Positions 1 through 9,794 of a stretch of 64,000 nt of DNA are shown here, piece by piece. How positions within the stretch are numbered: the stretch's first letter is position 1; every line of letters begins with the position of its first letter. The notes below the pieces were generated by a model. That model had not been told where the DNA came from. It did no database searches and worked only from the letters and a program-made list of their open reading frames with translations. The stretch is from Yponomeuta sedellus. Taxonomy: Eukaryota > Arthropoda > Insecta > Lepidoptera > Yponomeutidae. Where the stretch lies: assembly GCA_934045075.1 (NCBI GenBank), contig OW203740.1, positions 19,915,878-19,979,877 on the forward strand, in the 5' to 3' direction. A program made the translations under genes and the position numbers.

Positions 1-170
1 TGACAGCTGGCACCAACGACTTAATGTGCTGCGAAGCAAGGAAGTGCTGGGAAAAATGCCACTAGGTAGTCACGGGACGGTCACCCATTCTGTACTAGTT
101 CACGCCTCTTGTTGCTTAACTCAAGTGATTGATTCCAATCACTCGGTTCGCCTAGGCCACGAGCACTTCT
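1..170 (-). repeat. 5S-headed SINE, subfamily 1, cut by the window edge
   Basis: Read on the minus strand, this starts with the family head (GTGCTCGTGGCCTAGGCG, then a GTGATTGGAATCAATCAC palindrome). It continues into TTAAGCAACA and GATGGGTGACC, words found in animal 5S rRNA. The body ends at the window start, so its 3' tail is not visible. Confidence 0.75.
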
Positions 171-235
171 ATGTATGTGTAATGTATGTGGCTGTATGTA
201 AATGTTATGTTATGTTATATAAGAAACCTAGCTAA
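171..235 (+). repeat. Tail fragment of a tRNA-headed SINE
   Basis: The words TGTATGTAAATGTTATGTTAT match the 3' tail of the tRNA-headed SINE at 9228-9430 and the one near 52,780. The head is missing. From about 236 to 368 nothing is recognised. Confidence 0.45.
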
Positions 236-368
236 ACTCGTAAACGTTGTTTTACCATACTATTAACTAATATGGCAAAATTAATTATTAGCCTTCGAAC
301 TTTTCTCCCACCTACCAAATATTCACCAAAAAATCACCAGGGCTGTGATATATGCTTTCTAATGTTGA

Positions 369-625
369 CTTACGTTTTCCCTACTTTAAGACATTTAAAT
401 AATGTTTTGGCATTTTAAGTTATTCATGGCAATCATGTAATCTTTATAGGCATACGTTTGGTGGCAACTGATGTATTTGGTTTAAGATGAGAAAAGATGG
501 TCAGAATGGGTTTTTATCCGCTGCCTTTTTGTTCGCTACAACGGCCCGAAGGCAGCGGCTTACATTTTACATCGTACATTGACATCCAGCAAAGAGAATG
601 TAAATAATTTACGTTAAAATATTTT
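369..625 (+). repeat. Dispersed repeat F (retroposon-like)
   Basis: Similar to 39,249-39,650 (+), 40,985-41,395 (-) and 30,577-30,740 (-). Shared words are GGCAATCATG, AAAAGATGGTCAGA and CGGCCCGAAGGC. The better copies end in an A/T-rich tail, which suggests a retroposon. There is no coding sequence. Confidence 0.6.
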
Positions 626-677
626 TTTTTGATACATGCGATTTGTAATAACTTACCATACATACGAAAATGAAATA

Positions 678-923
678 TAGTCTATTTATCCTCACTTGGC
701 TAATTTAGTAAACAAGCTTCTAACCTCAAAATCGATATTGCATGCTAAAAAAAGATGTTTTCTCGCAAGTTCACGTACTTTGCTTATAAATTTGGCAACG
801 TGTTATCTAAAATAGTGTCCCGGGTTACTTCATTTAGGGATTATAGCAGTTTTCGACCGAGAAGTCATACTTTGCTGGTAGAATCTTGTTTACTAAATTG
901 GACAAGTAAGGATAAATAGACTG
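678..923. mobile_element. MITE with TA target duplication (Tc1/mariner type)
   Basis: The ends are inverted copies of a ~45-bp sequence containing TTTATCCTTACTTGTCC and TAGTAAACAAG. The element is flanked by TA at 676-677 and 924-925. The left terminal C is lost. It is 246 bp with no transposase. A second full copy is at 37,530-37,776 and a half copy at 30,818-30,925. The TA duplication points to a Tc1/mariner-type transposase, by inference. Confidence 0.8.
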
Positions 924-925
924 TA

Positions 926-1358
926 CGTACGTATTTGTTGGAGTACGTACGTATTAACGTATTTGTTCTAACAAGTTTAGAAAATTACACAATATTATAT
1001 TTATTATAATAATAATTACCGACCAAAGCAACACTCACGGCCCCATATTTTATTCAAAAGTACACTCCTAGCTAGAAAAGCGACCGAGGTGACTATTAAA
1101 ACGGTACACACTTATCATTAGACTTATCAACTTCCTAAGTCAATCAGTACCTAGTGGAATACACCGTTCCCTTGGCGCCTCGACGAGCGCTACTTCTGAA
1201 AAACTAAACACAGTTTCCGTACGAGGAAAAGAGACCAAATTGTTTCTCAAAGCGCCGTCGTTATTTTCTGCCACTGTATACGTACTTAGCCCTTAAGGCG
1301 ACTAGCGCCACTAATGCAATAAAAAGGAATGGAATTAGGATTATCCATTTTATAAGGT
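926..1358. other. Unassigned sequence
   Basis: There is a short run of repeated GTACGTACGTATT words near 925-960. After that nothing is recognised: no long frame and no repeat shared elsewhere in the window. Confidence 0.3.
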
Positions 1359-1517
1359 TAACACGAGCAGTAGACATAATTAAAACTGTTTTTATACGGA
1401 TTTATGCTCGTTTATTACATTTTTACCGGGACCACGGTACTTGAAAAAGTGCCGAAACGTCGGAAAATTGTAAAAATGTAATAAACGAGCATAAATCCGT
1501 GTAAAAACAGTTTTAAT
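1359..1517 (+). mobile_element. Penelope-like tail, folded back on itself
   Basis: The right part (about 1423-1517) has the same order as the copies at 6395-6487 and 55,213-55,352: CCGGGACCACGG, a small stem, GCCGAAACGTCGG, then AACGAGCATAAATCCGT. Its last ~45 bp also occurs inverted just upstream (about 1381-1425), making a large hairpin. Assignment to Penelope-like elements rests on the GCCGAAACGT motif, from memory. Confidence 0.5.
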
Positions 1518-1539
1518 TAGGATTATCCATTCAAATCAA

Positions 1540-1597
1540 ATCCCTTGAATTTTTTTTCATCGTAAAGAACATTCTGTTTGCTGGATGTAAGCTTACA
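1540..1597 (-). repeat. 3' fragment of repeat F
   Basis: Contains CGTAAAGAACATTCTGTTTG, matching the tail of repeat F at 40,985-41,395. The rest of the element is absent. Confidence 0.5.
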
Positions 1598-1612
1598 ACA
1601 TACAATATAAAA

Positions 1613-1690
1613 TATGGTGGAGTATTGGCTTAATCTTTCTGCGATGCAGGAAGAGACCCGTGACTCAGCAGTGGGGATACATGTATAAAT
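1613..1690 (+). repeat. 3' tail of the 5S-headed SINE
   Basis: GGTGGAGTATTGGC, CTGCGATGCAGGAAGAGACC and CAGCAGTGGGGA are the final ~80 bp of the 5S-headed SINE. The head and body are missing. Confidence 0.6.
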
Positions 1691-1734
1691 AATAATAAAT
1701 AATATTGGCCTTTTTGCATCTACTTAATGAGATG

Positions 1735-2107
1735 ATTTATACAGCGTCCAGTGGTATCTTCACTCACACTAGATGGGTGAAGGGACCACTCCGACGCTGT
1801 CGTGCCTGGGACATGGTTTTATAGATGGTGTAGGCTTGCCCAGCACCTATACCATCCTTGACAGCTTAGTCGGCCTAGCCCACAGGAAAGACTAGTCAAT
1901 ACGTGCGGAGCCAACCAAGCCGCGGGTTTCCTCACGATGTTTTCCTTCACGGTTAGCGTGTAGTATTGCGACTACAAATTCGCAAATGTACGTAAATTTG
2001 AAATTAAACAAAGTCATTGGTACATGCCCGCACTCGGGATCGAACCTGGGGCTCTAGCTTGCCAGTCTATGGTTCTACCCACTGAGCTACCACCGCTTAT
2101 ACATGTA
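1735..2107 (-). repeat. tRNA-headed SINE
   Basis: On the minus strand the head is tRNA-like: an A box TAGCTCAGTGGGTAG near 2090 and a B box GGTTCGATCCC near 2040. The body word AAAACATCGTGAGGAAACCC near 1930 is shared with other tRNA-headed copies. The far end contains an imperfect inverted pair near 1745-1795. It does not fold as a full tRNA, so it is not called a tRNA gene. Confidence 0.7.
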
Positions 2108-2254
2108 TACAAAGGTTGATATCGAGGTAACCCAGTATTCAATACCTCATCGGTTGTCACTGACGACCGAAAAATAGATAAGTCATAATGTCCCATATAG
2201 CCACTAACTTTTAGTGTAGTTCTAACATATAACAAGCCCAGCGCTTATGGTACT

Positions 2255-2615
2255 AATCAACATCAACCCGTTACGTCCCCACCGTGGGGCCAGGGTCTCT
2301 TTCCTGAGGAAGGTATAGCCCATACTTCACCACGGGGACCAAGTCCGGATTGGTGGAGGCTTGTAAGACTAGAGGCTGGTCTGACTGTCAGAAGTTTTCA
2401 AGCCGCCCTAAGGCCTCTGACTTGGCCTAACGAGTGCCATCTATCGACGGCAGGCGGCACCAACTGCTTAACGTGCCTCGTGAAGCACGGAACCGCTCGG
2501 AAAAATGCCAGTAACGTTAGTCATAGACGGTCACCCATCCATGCACTGAACGCGCCATGTTGCTTAACCTTCAAGATCATTTAAGATCATTTAGGCAGCC
2601 TTGCCTACGAGCGAT
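2255..2615 (-). repeat. 5S-headed SINE, subfamily 2
   Basis: On the minus strand the head has GGTTAAGCAACATGG, GCGTTCAGTGCATGG and ATGGGTGACCG. This is closer to 5S rRNA boxes A and C than subfamily 1. The tail is the shared block with GGTGAAGTATGGGC and CCCACGGTGGGGACG. Other subfamily 2 copies are at 19,990-20,345 and 28,955-29,310. Confidence 0.75.
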
Positions 2616-2671
2616 TCTAATTAATAATCGATGTACTAATCAACTAACCAGGCACTAGTCTTGCATGCCTG

Positions 2672-2790
2672 CACCAATCCGGACTTGGCCCCCGTGGTGG
2701 AGTATGGCCTATACCTTCCTCAGGGAAGAGAGCCGTGCCCCTCGGTGGGGACATATGAGTTGATAATAATGATGATGAATTAACTAAGAC
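2672..2790 (+). repeat. 3' tail of the 5S-headed SINE
   Basis: GGACTTGGCCCCCGTGGTGG through CGGTGGGGACATATGAGTTG, followed by TGATGATGAA. Only the tail is present. It lies opposite in orientation to the copy just upstream. Confidence 0.6.
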
Positions 2791-3268
2791 TAAATTAGCA
2801 AATCAAGCCGTAATCTTTTATTATTTCTTTAGGGCCTCGTTTCAAAGGTATTTGGCTTGCCGCAGCCATAAATCAATTCCGCTTACACCAATTTTTCACA
2901 ATAAATAATAACAATAGCATTAAAAGCTCAAAGCCGATACGCCGATAATTTGCCAAAGAGCACTTTTTTAATGCCCGCTAGGTTTCCAGTCATTTTTCTT
3001 GGTGTACCCTCGATAAATCACCCGGCTGTGTGGAGGAGCAATCCATTAGGCGATGGAAACGCTTTCCATTATAGTTTTTTGCATAATATCTCTCTTGGTA
3101 TCGATTGATTGTATTGCCACGCTCCTGGGCACGCGAGTGATGGACAGACTGAGTGCTGATTTGTTTCATTGAATTATGGGGGCTATGGAAGCTCTTTTCT
3201 TTGGGACGCAGGCGGTTGCGTTATGTACATTGGTAAAGTTATAAGATAAGATGAAGGCAGAACACTTG
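2791..3268. other. Single-copy-looking sequence, no gene seen
   Basis: Nothing here matches the repeat families of the window, and no frame of useful length is open. It contains CCATAAATCAATTCC and several ATCGATT-type words. It may be unique host DNA. Confidence 0.3.
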
Positions 3269-3318
3269 CGCGCTCTTGGTCTGGTCGAACCGCGTGATTG
3301 GAATCAATCACTTGCTCA
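3269..3318 (+). repeat. Head fragment of the 5S-headed SINE
   Basis: Only the first ~50 bp are present, including GTGATTGGAATCAATCAC. A tRNA-headed SINE lies directly after it. Confidence 0.55.
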
Positions 3319-3324
3319 GCTCAG

Positions 3325-3655
3325 CTTTCTTCACGATGTTTTCCTTCACTGTTAGCGTGGTAGTTAGCCAGTGTCGGCCAGGTCCACCTCACGATGGGCT
3401 GGTTGAGAGAGCGGAATGGGAGGCGAAGTGAATGGACCCACTTGGTGACGGTGAGCAGCGAGCGAGCGGCACGAGCGACGGCACCGGAACGACCGAATAA
3501 TGAATGAATGACCACAGATTCATGATTACGTCGCGCGATCGATTCTCGCGCGAACATAGCGAGTGGCATTGCTAGTATATTTCCCCAAAAGTACGTAACT
3601 TAAAAAACAAAGTCATTGGTACATGCCCCCATGGAATCGAACCCGGGTCACTCGC
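3325..3655 (-). repeat. tRNA-headed SINE split by an insertion
   Basis: On the minus strand a degenerate B box (GGGTTCGATTCC, near 3640) leads to GTACCAATGACTTTG and then, across a nested 198-bp element, to AAAACATCGTGA. The interrupting element is at 3359-3556. Confidence 0.6.
3359..3556 (+). mobile_element. Unclassified short element (GGTAGTTAGCC...CGCGAACA)
   Basis: Starts GGTAGTTAGCCAGTGTCGGC and ends GATCGATTCTCGCGCGAACA. It interrupts a SINE at TAGCGT/TAGCGA, a likely 5-6 bp target duplication. A longer copy (434 bp) with the same ends is at 7227-7660. No terminal inverted repeat, poly-A tail or pol III box is seen. Confidence 0.6.
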
Positions 3656-3659
3656 TCAT

Positions 3660-4012
3660 AATAATAATATGTAAAGATGTTGGAAACTTTTTTTTGAATT
3701 CGGAGTTGAAAATTCAACCCTAATTTAATTAAAGTGAAATCAATTTACCCAAAAGCCCCTCCTTACACTTTAATACACTGGCCGAGTAAGCGATAGATCA
3801 CGAAAATGCATAAAAAGCAGTTAGCTAAAGAGAAAAAACAGTTTATATCGACCGGCGATTGCGGAGATTATGACTTATTACCATAATCGTGCGCGGCTTT
3901 AGCGGCCTTACCGCAACACTACGTAACTGACACTTACGTTGTGCAAAAGTGGCAGAATTTTGCATTTTCTCAACTGACTTTTGTACAAATTAAAAAAACA
4001 TTTTGAAATTCT
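3660..4012. other. AT-rich unassigned sequence
   Basis: No repeat shared with the rest of the window and no coding frame of note. Confidence 0.3.
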
Positions 4013-4300
4013 TCTTTAATTTAATTAAAACTGTTTTATACGGATTTCACTCGTTTATTACATATTTTTTTACAATTTTCCGACGTTTCGGCACTTTTAC
4101 AGGTGCTAGGCGTCTTTTTGAAAGCATTAACTGGTAGTTTAATACCCTCGGCAAAAATTACAAAAGTTAATTATGAAGTTACGTTACAAAATAGGTAAAT
4201 AAATTATTTTATATAAAATCAACAATGTTGATTATTAGTAATTGAAGTTAAAAATAAAATTTTAATTATATCTAGTACTCGTGTTAACCTTAGAAAATAC
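4013..4300 (-). repeat. Penelope-like tail, decayed
   Basis: Near 4020-4110 it has the minus-strand order of the family: CGTTTATTACAT, then CCGACGTTTCGGC. Near 4275 it has CTCGTGTTAACCTTAGAAAA, which accompanies the copy at 55,213-55,352. The middle has diverged or been replaced. Confidence 0.45.
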
Positions 4301-5275
4301 TATTTTTCTTTAACAGTTTTAAAGATTGAGAGAGAAAACTTTTTTGCACAAACAGAAAAATGTGTTAGATTGGTAACTTTACACAAAAATATTTTATTTT
4401 CATAGCTTGTTAGTTCTTACTTCAGAAACCGCTGTAAAGGGTTTCTGACTGCCAACCTCCAGTCATGAAGAGGCACTTTAAGAAGTGTTATTATGAAAAT
4501 AAAATAAAACTTAGAGAGTTTTTAGAGATTGATTAGGTCACAGAGTAGACACCTGACACCGGCAACCTTTTTTAATTCTGTGGGCCAAAGTGGACATTAA
4601 AATCTAGGTTGCAGAAAAGATGGACAAAAAAATTTACAGCTACGGCGGGCAATATAAATTATTTTTTTCTAAGTGACAATGGGTTACCCAAAACGAGAAG
4701 AAATAGGGAATGGAAGAAATAAATTTTCATTGCGATGGAAAATTAAAATGTTTCCGTTAAATATAAAGAAAACTCTGATGCTGACACACAAAAGGAAATA
4801 ATATCAATCTTTAAAAAAGTACAAGCTGCAACCAGTAAGACTATCTTTTTCGCAAAACAGAAGATCCAGCTCCTTTTTAGCCGATAGCAAGCCATCATGT
4901 TGAAAGGATTTGACAATAGTAAGGATAAGGAGTAGGATAATAGTAACGAGTAAGGGACTCGCTGATTGTTACCGATACGTACGATACGCTCCGTACCGTA
5001 CCGTAAGATCCAGCTGTGACTTTTAAAAAGTGGCAATTAAGTTCTTTTGCAGTGTGAGCCACGCTATGCATTCTCGCGGGCATGGCATAATGTGCGGCTG
5101 TCTTAGCGCATAATTATACGTTTCGACAATACGCCATGAAGGCAGTCAGCGTAGGGAAATGTTTTTCGGTTGTTTTTATAATGATGAATTTTATTAAGAC
5201 TAGTCTCTGGCCCTGGCTTCGCTTACTAGAGTGTTAACAAAATAGTAAAGAGTCGAATTGTTTTTTATTATTATT
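4301..5275. other. AT-rich unassigned sequence
   Basis: Short overlapping minus-strand frames near 4743-5083 look like chance. One contains a Ser/Leu/Tyr-rich stretch but no recognisable domain. GTACCGTACCGTA near 4995 is a small local repeat. No family match within the window. Confidence 0.3.
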
Positions 5276-5277
5276 TA

Positions 5278-5372
5278 GGGCACGGCCCCCGTGGTGGAGT
5301 ATGGCCTAACCTTCCTGCGATGCAGGAAGAGACCCGTGCCTCAGAAGTGGGGGCATACAAGGGTTGATACCA
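5278..5372 (+). repeat. 3' tail of the 5S-headed SINE
   Basis: CCCCCGTGGTGGAGTATGGC, CTGCGATGCAGGAAGAGACC and ACAAGGGTTGATACC. Only the tail is retained. Confidence 0.65.
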
Positions 5373-5485
5373 TACCATACTATTTAGGGCACGGTGAAGG
5401 AACAGATACGAGCACAGGTAAAATTTAAACACAAACAGATTTAAATAGATATAATAATGTAAAGCTTTGGTGTAATTTTTCTGTT

Positions 5486-5742
5486 CATCATCGTCATCGT
5501 CAGGCTATACTGGTCCACTGCTGGACATAGCCCTCCCCTAAAGAGCGCCACGTTGTGCTATAAAAGGGGGTAATGCCCATAATCCCCACGCTGGGCATGC
5601 AGGTTGGGGATCGCAGTTCGGTGGAATTGTACTGCTGGGGGCGCTGCGGCCCACCTTCGGTTTGTGTCAATTAGTCGCCTTTTACGACACCCGCGGAAAC
5701 AATTGGATTGGTGCTATTCTCTAGGCCGACACCACACAGCAA
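5486..5742 (-). repeat. SINE-like retroposon D, near full length
   Basis: On the minus strand it runs from the family start GTGTGGTGTCGGCCTAGAGA to the tail AGTATAGCCTGACGATGACG. Its 3' ~60 bp (GGGGAGGGCTATGTCCAGCA) is shared with the RTE-like LINE end at 29,722-29,953. No protein is encoded. Confidence 0.7.
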
Positions 5743-6007
5743 TTTTACTGTTATGTTCTTGTAACTAAGTGAATAAGGTGGGTACTCCATCCTTCGACCT
5801 CCACACTGAGAAGTAATATACTATTAATTATAAAAAAATACGTTAGCACAATAGGTACTGTAAATTGCTGACATGTACAAAATACCACGTAAGTCTTATG
5901 TATTATTTCAATATCAGTTTAGTTACCTAATTACAGTATGTACGTCTGCAATCTTTTCGTGTTGTTTAGGAAACTTTATTATTCTTACTTGAAGCGGTTA
6001 GTTATAG

Positions 6008-6323
6008 CATTCGAAGCCTAGTGATAGGAATCAATCACTAGGGTTAAGCAACAACTGACGTGGTCAGGTGCTAAATGGGTGACCATCCCGTGACTACCGC
6101 TAGTGGTATTTTTTCCGTAGCCCGTTGGTGCCGGGTGTCATGTAATGGAAGTTGTTAAGCCATGTCGAGGCCTTATAGGCTGCTTGATAACTTCTGGCGG
6201 TAAGGCCCGCCACTGTCCTCCACCAGCCTGGAATTGGCCCCCGTGGTGGAGTATGGCCTAACCACGCTGCGACGCAAGAAGAGACCCGTGCCCCATTAGT
6301 GCGGACATACAAAGGTTTGACAC
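6008..6323 (+). repeat. 5S-headed SINE, subfamily 1, near full length
   Basis: Head with GGTTAAGCAACAACTGACG and GGTCAGGTGCTAAATGGGTG. Body with GTTAAGCCATGTC. Tail with CCCCCGTGGTGGAGTATGGC and ACATACAAAGGTTTGACAC. About 20 bp of the body is lost near 6120. Confidence 0.75.
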
Positions 6324-6394
6324 TATCATAATTAAGGTATAACTATGAGGGTAGTAAACTAACCGTTAATGATTTCTAAAAGACACCTGTCACC

Positions 6395-6487
6395 TCAGTC
6401 ATCCGGGACCACGGCACATGAAAAAGTGCCGAAACGTTGGAAAAATGTAATAAACGAGCATAAATCCGTATAAAAACAGTTTTAACT
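6395..6487 (+). repeat. Penelope-like tail
   Basis: Order as in the other copies: CCGGGACCACGGCAC, AAAAAGTGCCGAAACGTTGG, AACGAGCATAAATCCGT, ending AAAACAGTTTTAA. No reverse transcriptase lies nearby. Confidence 0.55.
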
Positions 6488-6525
6488 ATCATAATTAGGC
6501 AAGCCTGTAATGATAGTGTGATGTA

Positions 6526-6575
6526 TACACTAAATAAATAAATACATAAATAAATAATTAAATAAATAAACATAT
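6526..6575. repeat. AAATA-type simple sequence
   Basis: Imperfect repeats of AAATA/ATAAAT. They produce a meaningless Ile/Tyr-rich minus-strand frame. Confidence 0.7.
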
Positions 6576-6599
6576 AAATTATTAAATAATTTGTACAGT

Positions 6600-7103
6600 A
6601 AGTGACCAACCTGTATTTATGTTGATGTATTTTACTATTTAGCTTGGCTATTGGATGATGATGGTCATCGTCATCACCATCAATTTCTACCGTGAACGAA
6701 CAAACAACCCGTTTCTCTTCTGCTGTAGTTTTCTACTTAGCTTGGCTATTCAAAGCGTGCCAGTTAGAGCATTTTAAATGATTATCTTTTGAACCAAACG
6801 TGTACTTAATATCGCATAAAATTTAATACTTTTATGATTACATGACTTTATTATTAGAATCTTATCATGAACACATACGTTTAGATTTATTAGATCACTT
6901 ACTCACGTGTCGAGCGTTCAAAAAGCCACCTTGTGGCAATGGTTACTAAGGCTTAAGCTATTATATTTTACCTATATTAAAATGCTCTTATTATTTGCGG
7001 CGCTCACAAAATATTGAACTTACTTTGAATATCAGTAGTTTACGATCAAAACCTGTTATTACAATAGAGAAGAGATTTTTGACATTTTGTAACATCGCTG
7101 ACC
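6600..7103. other. Unassigned sequence
   Basis: Contains a short GATGATGATGG / CATCGTCATC inverted pair near 6652-6680. The rest is AT-rich with no recognisable feature. Confidence 0.3.
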
Positions 7104-7904
7104 CTAATCTATCTATCTATCTCTACAAAATAAAATTCAAAGTCCTGACTGACTCACTCACTCATCAACGCCCAGCCCAAGCCGTTATTGGACCTAGGAA
7201 GCTGCAATTTTGCACAGAGGGTCTATGGTAGTTAGCCAGTGTCGGCTAGGTCTACCTCACGATGGGCTGGTTGAGAGAGCGGAATGGGAGGTGAAGTGAA
7301 TGGACTTACTTGGTGATGGTGGATGATGGCTCGCATCAGCTGTTGGGCAGATAATGAGCGGTGATGGATGAGCTGATGCATCCAGCGCACGGAGAACACT
7401 CCTGCACTGTTTACTTATAGTCTAATATTGTCAATATATTGTTCTTTGAGCTGATAAAGTTTCTTGGTCACCAAATGTCTATCACTTCACAAGAATTCGA
7501 GCACTTATCACGCGCGTATGTCACAGTGCGAATGTGTGTGCAGATGGCTGGATAAATTAGTAGCGAGCGAGTGGCACGAGCGACGGCACCGGAACGACTC
7601 AGAGTGGTGAATGAATGACAGATTCATGATTACGTCGCGCGATCGATTCTCGCGCGAACAGTCTATATATAATGTAGGCAAGGAATAAGACCGGATTTTT
7701 CAACCCCTAAGGAAGCGAAAAGGGTTGCCAAAATTTGTATAGGAGGTACAAAGAATGTTGTCTAATTTTCTTGAAACTTAAATTCTTCAACCCAATTGAT
7801 TGAACACGTGTTTCACCTTTTTTTTTAATTTAACCCTTAAGGGAGTGAACGGGGTTGCAAAAAATGCTGAATAACTAAAGTTTACTGAGTCTAGCAAAAG
7901 CTAG
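7104..7904 (+). mobile_element. Helitron-like element with a nested insertion
   Basis: Same body as 57,597-57,944: GACTCACTCATCAACGCCCA, TTTTGCACAGAGGGTCT, GAAAAGGGTTGCCAAAATTT, GAACACGTGTTTC and GTGAACGGGGTTGC, ending AAAAGCTAG before T. No TIR or target duplication is seen, as expected for Helitrons. The copy is interrupted at 7227-7660 by another element. It is non-autonomous, with no Rep/helicase frame. Confidence 0.6.
7227..7660 (+). mobile_element. Unclassified short element, long form
   Basis: Same first ~90 bp and last ~90 bp as the 198-bp copy at 3359-3556, plus ~235 bp of middle sequence. It is flanked by a 6-bp duplication GTCTAT (7221-7226 and 7661-7666) that interrupts the Helitron-like element. 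The intact site can be seen in the copy near 57,690. Confidence 0.65.
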
Positions 7905-8176
7905 TATTTAATATTACACATTGCCTAAACTTGGGCCTGTGTCCCACAGAAACACAGGGTAGTCAGAAACTAGAGTTGGAGTTGGCCGCTTTCCATAATC
8001 TTGCAAGACCAGTTGTGTCCACCATTTGTCTTAATTCAAGTAGGATTCAACTAAAACTCTTCATTCAATAGATAAATGGCTTCTTAAATGACATAAGAAG
8101 TAATGCATGTCAGCCTATCGACTCTAGACTTACGGTGTTATTTACAAAGACACGATTCCTTAAAACACTGTCTACC

Positions 8177-8290
8177 TCAGCGCTTGAATTTGCCAGTCCG
8201 CGGTGGTCACACTTGGTAATTAAGCCCATGTTCTCTCTGAGAGTAGGCCTTGCCCTGCAGAGGGACGATAAACCCCATTTGTAAGCCTAT
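8177..8290 (+). repeat. 3' part of a tRNA-headed SINE (tail C)
   Basis: CAGCGCTTGAATTTGCCAG, GGTAATTAAGCCCATG, GAGAGTAGGCCTTGCCCTGC. The same tail follows a full tRNA-like head at 46,655-46,912. From about 8291 to 8618 nothing else is recognised. Confidence 0.55.
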
Positions 8291-8618
8291 TCAATGCTTC
8301 AGAGTCAGAAATATGACTTTCCGATAGTGTTGGTTGTGGAGATTCGATTTCAATCATTCTATGTCCCACTGCGCTCGTGGCCTATCCAGTCCATCTATGG
8401 AACCAAATGATCTACAGACTTAAAATTTTGCATTTTAAGTATGTGATTATAGCTTACTGAATGACAAAAATTTCTGCGTTCTGGTCTCTGCGTTTTGGTC
8501 TCATCCAGAGGTTCTCAAACAGGGGCCTCAAAATGCGGCGAAATGGTTCCTGTAAATATAGTTACGGCAGTGTTTGCTTCGCGCTCGACTTGGCGTGGGC
8601 ACTGCCGTGCCCCCTGGT

Positions 8619-8895
8619 TACCTTATTTTCCTATGTTTTCGCAGTGTTACAGTTGCCGCGGTCTCGGGTAAACTGAAGTGGCGAGTACAGTCAATTATTG
8701 TGGTCAGTAACTTTTAATTTTTCGCAGCTGGCTGACACACAACAGTCACTACGCCCACGGACAATAGTTGACTGTACTCGCCACTTCAGTCTACCCGAGA
8801 CCACGGCAACTGTAACGCTGCCGAAACGTCGGGAAATAAGGTAATTACGTTTTACCTAATAAATAATCGCCATTTGACACGTTTAATATGTAACT
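8619..8895. mobile_element. Penelope-like tail, inverted pair
   Basis: Two ~80-bp arms, 8619-8699 and 8762-8842, are inverted copies of each other. Each contains GTTACAGTTGCCG and GAAGTGGCGAGTACAGTCAA. The right arm continues into GCTGCCGAAACGTCGGG and CCTAATAAATAATCGCC. A related single tail is at 30,190-30,313. Confidence 0.55.
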
Positions 8896-9156
8896 GTGTA
8901 TGAGTAACGCGAATCGTTAACAAATACAGAGCTGCCAGGTTGGACGAAAAGAGATCAAATTAAGATGAAACTTTCCCCGTAGCCTTCCCCGCCGCCGGCC
9001 CGATAGATCACGGCCCAAAAGGGTCCCATTCCTTACACGTCACATATCGCGATACGTCTCACGCGCAGAATCGACAATAAATCTAACTTTCGAGAACGTG
9101 AATGACCTTTCAGCTACAAATCCTTTTACCGCAGCGTGAGATACAACAGCTGTTGT

Positions 9157-9227
9157 GCTTTGACGGCGTTGGTAGAACAATAGACTCGCAAACGAGAGAC
9201 CCAGGTTCGATCCCGGGCATGTTCCAA
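9157..9227 (+). repeat. tRNA-like SINE head
   Basis: GGCGTTGGTAGAACAATAGAC followed by CCCAGGTTCGATCCCGGGC, the latter a good B box and T arm. The body after it is short, and a second tRNA-like unit follows directly. Confidence 0.55.
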
Positions 9228-9430
9228 TGACGACCTCTGTGGTGAAGCGGTAGCGCATCTGCCTACCATGCGAGAGGTCCCGGGCTTGAACCCCAGCTGG
9301 GGACAAAAAAACCCCAGGTCTTGGATGTTTACATGTTTGTGATGCCGCTGTTTCTGGTTCCCACGACACAGGGTGTCCTAGTGCGGGGCCAGAAGCAATG
9401 TATGTGCCTGTATGTAAAATGTTATGTTAT
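9228..9430 (+). repeat. tRNA-headed SINE
   Basis: A-box-like GTGGTGAAGCGGTAGCGC and B-box-like GGCTTGAACCCC. The body has GTCTTGGATGTTTACATG and CACAGGGTGTC. The tail is GTAAAATGTTATGTTATG. The same body follows the tRNA-like head at 52,175-52,385. Confidence 0.6.
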
Positions 9431-9454
9431 GAATCTGTCTAATTTCAAAGTAAC

Positions 9455-9705
9455 GTACACTTGCGCTTGCGCTTCCGTGCTTTGCAAGGCACGTTAAGCC
9501 GTTGGTGCCGGCTGTCATGTAGGCAGTCGTTAAGCCATGTCAGAGGCCTTATGAGTGGCTTTATAACATCTGACTGTAGGGCTCGCCACTGTCTTACAAT
9601 CCTCCACCAACCCAGACTTGGCCCCCGTGGTGGAGTCTGGCCTAACCTTCCTGCGATGCAGGAAAAGACCCGTGCCCCAACAGTGAAGACAATATGAAGG
9701 GTTGA
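9455..9705 (+). repeat. 5S-headed SINE without its head
   Basis: Starts at CGCTTCCGTGCTTTGCAAGG and runs to ATATGAAGGGTTGATATCGT. The 5S-like head is missing. Confidence 0.65.
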
Positions 9706-9732
9706 TATCGTGCACTTGCGCATTTTTTGTTG

Positions 9733-9790
9733 CAATACCACACGCTAAAGTAAAGGGAAACATCGTGAGGAAACCCGCGGTTTGATTGGC
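9733..9790 (+). repeat. Fragment of a tRNA-headed SINE body
   Basis: ACACGCTAAAGTAAAGGGAA and CATCGTGAGGAAACCCGCG match the middle of the SINE at 1735-2107 and at 46,655-46,912. Confidence 0.45.
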
Positions 9791-9794
9791 TCCG

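Noticed and set aside
6008..6120. Possible 5S rRNA gene or pseudogene
   Set aside because: Only boxes A to C resemble 5S. The 5' and 3' thirds of 5S rRNA are missing and the same unit with a fixed tail is dispersed, so it is a SINE head.
1359..6487. Hammerhead ribozyme in the Penelope-like tails
   Set aside because: GAAACGTC is present but I could not find the matching CTGATGA core at a suitable spacing.
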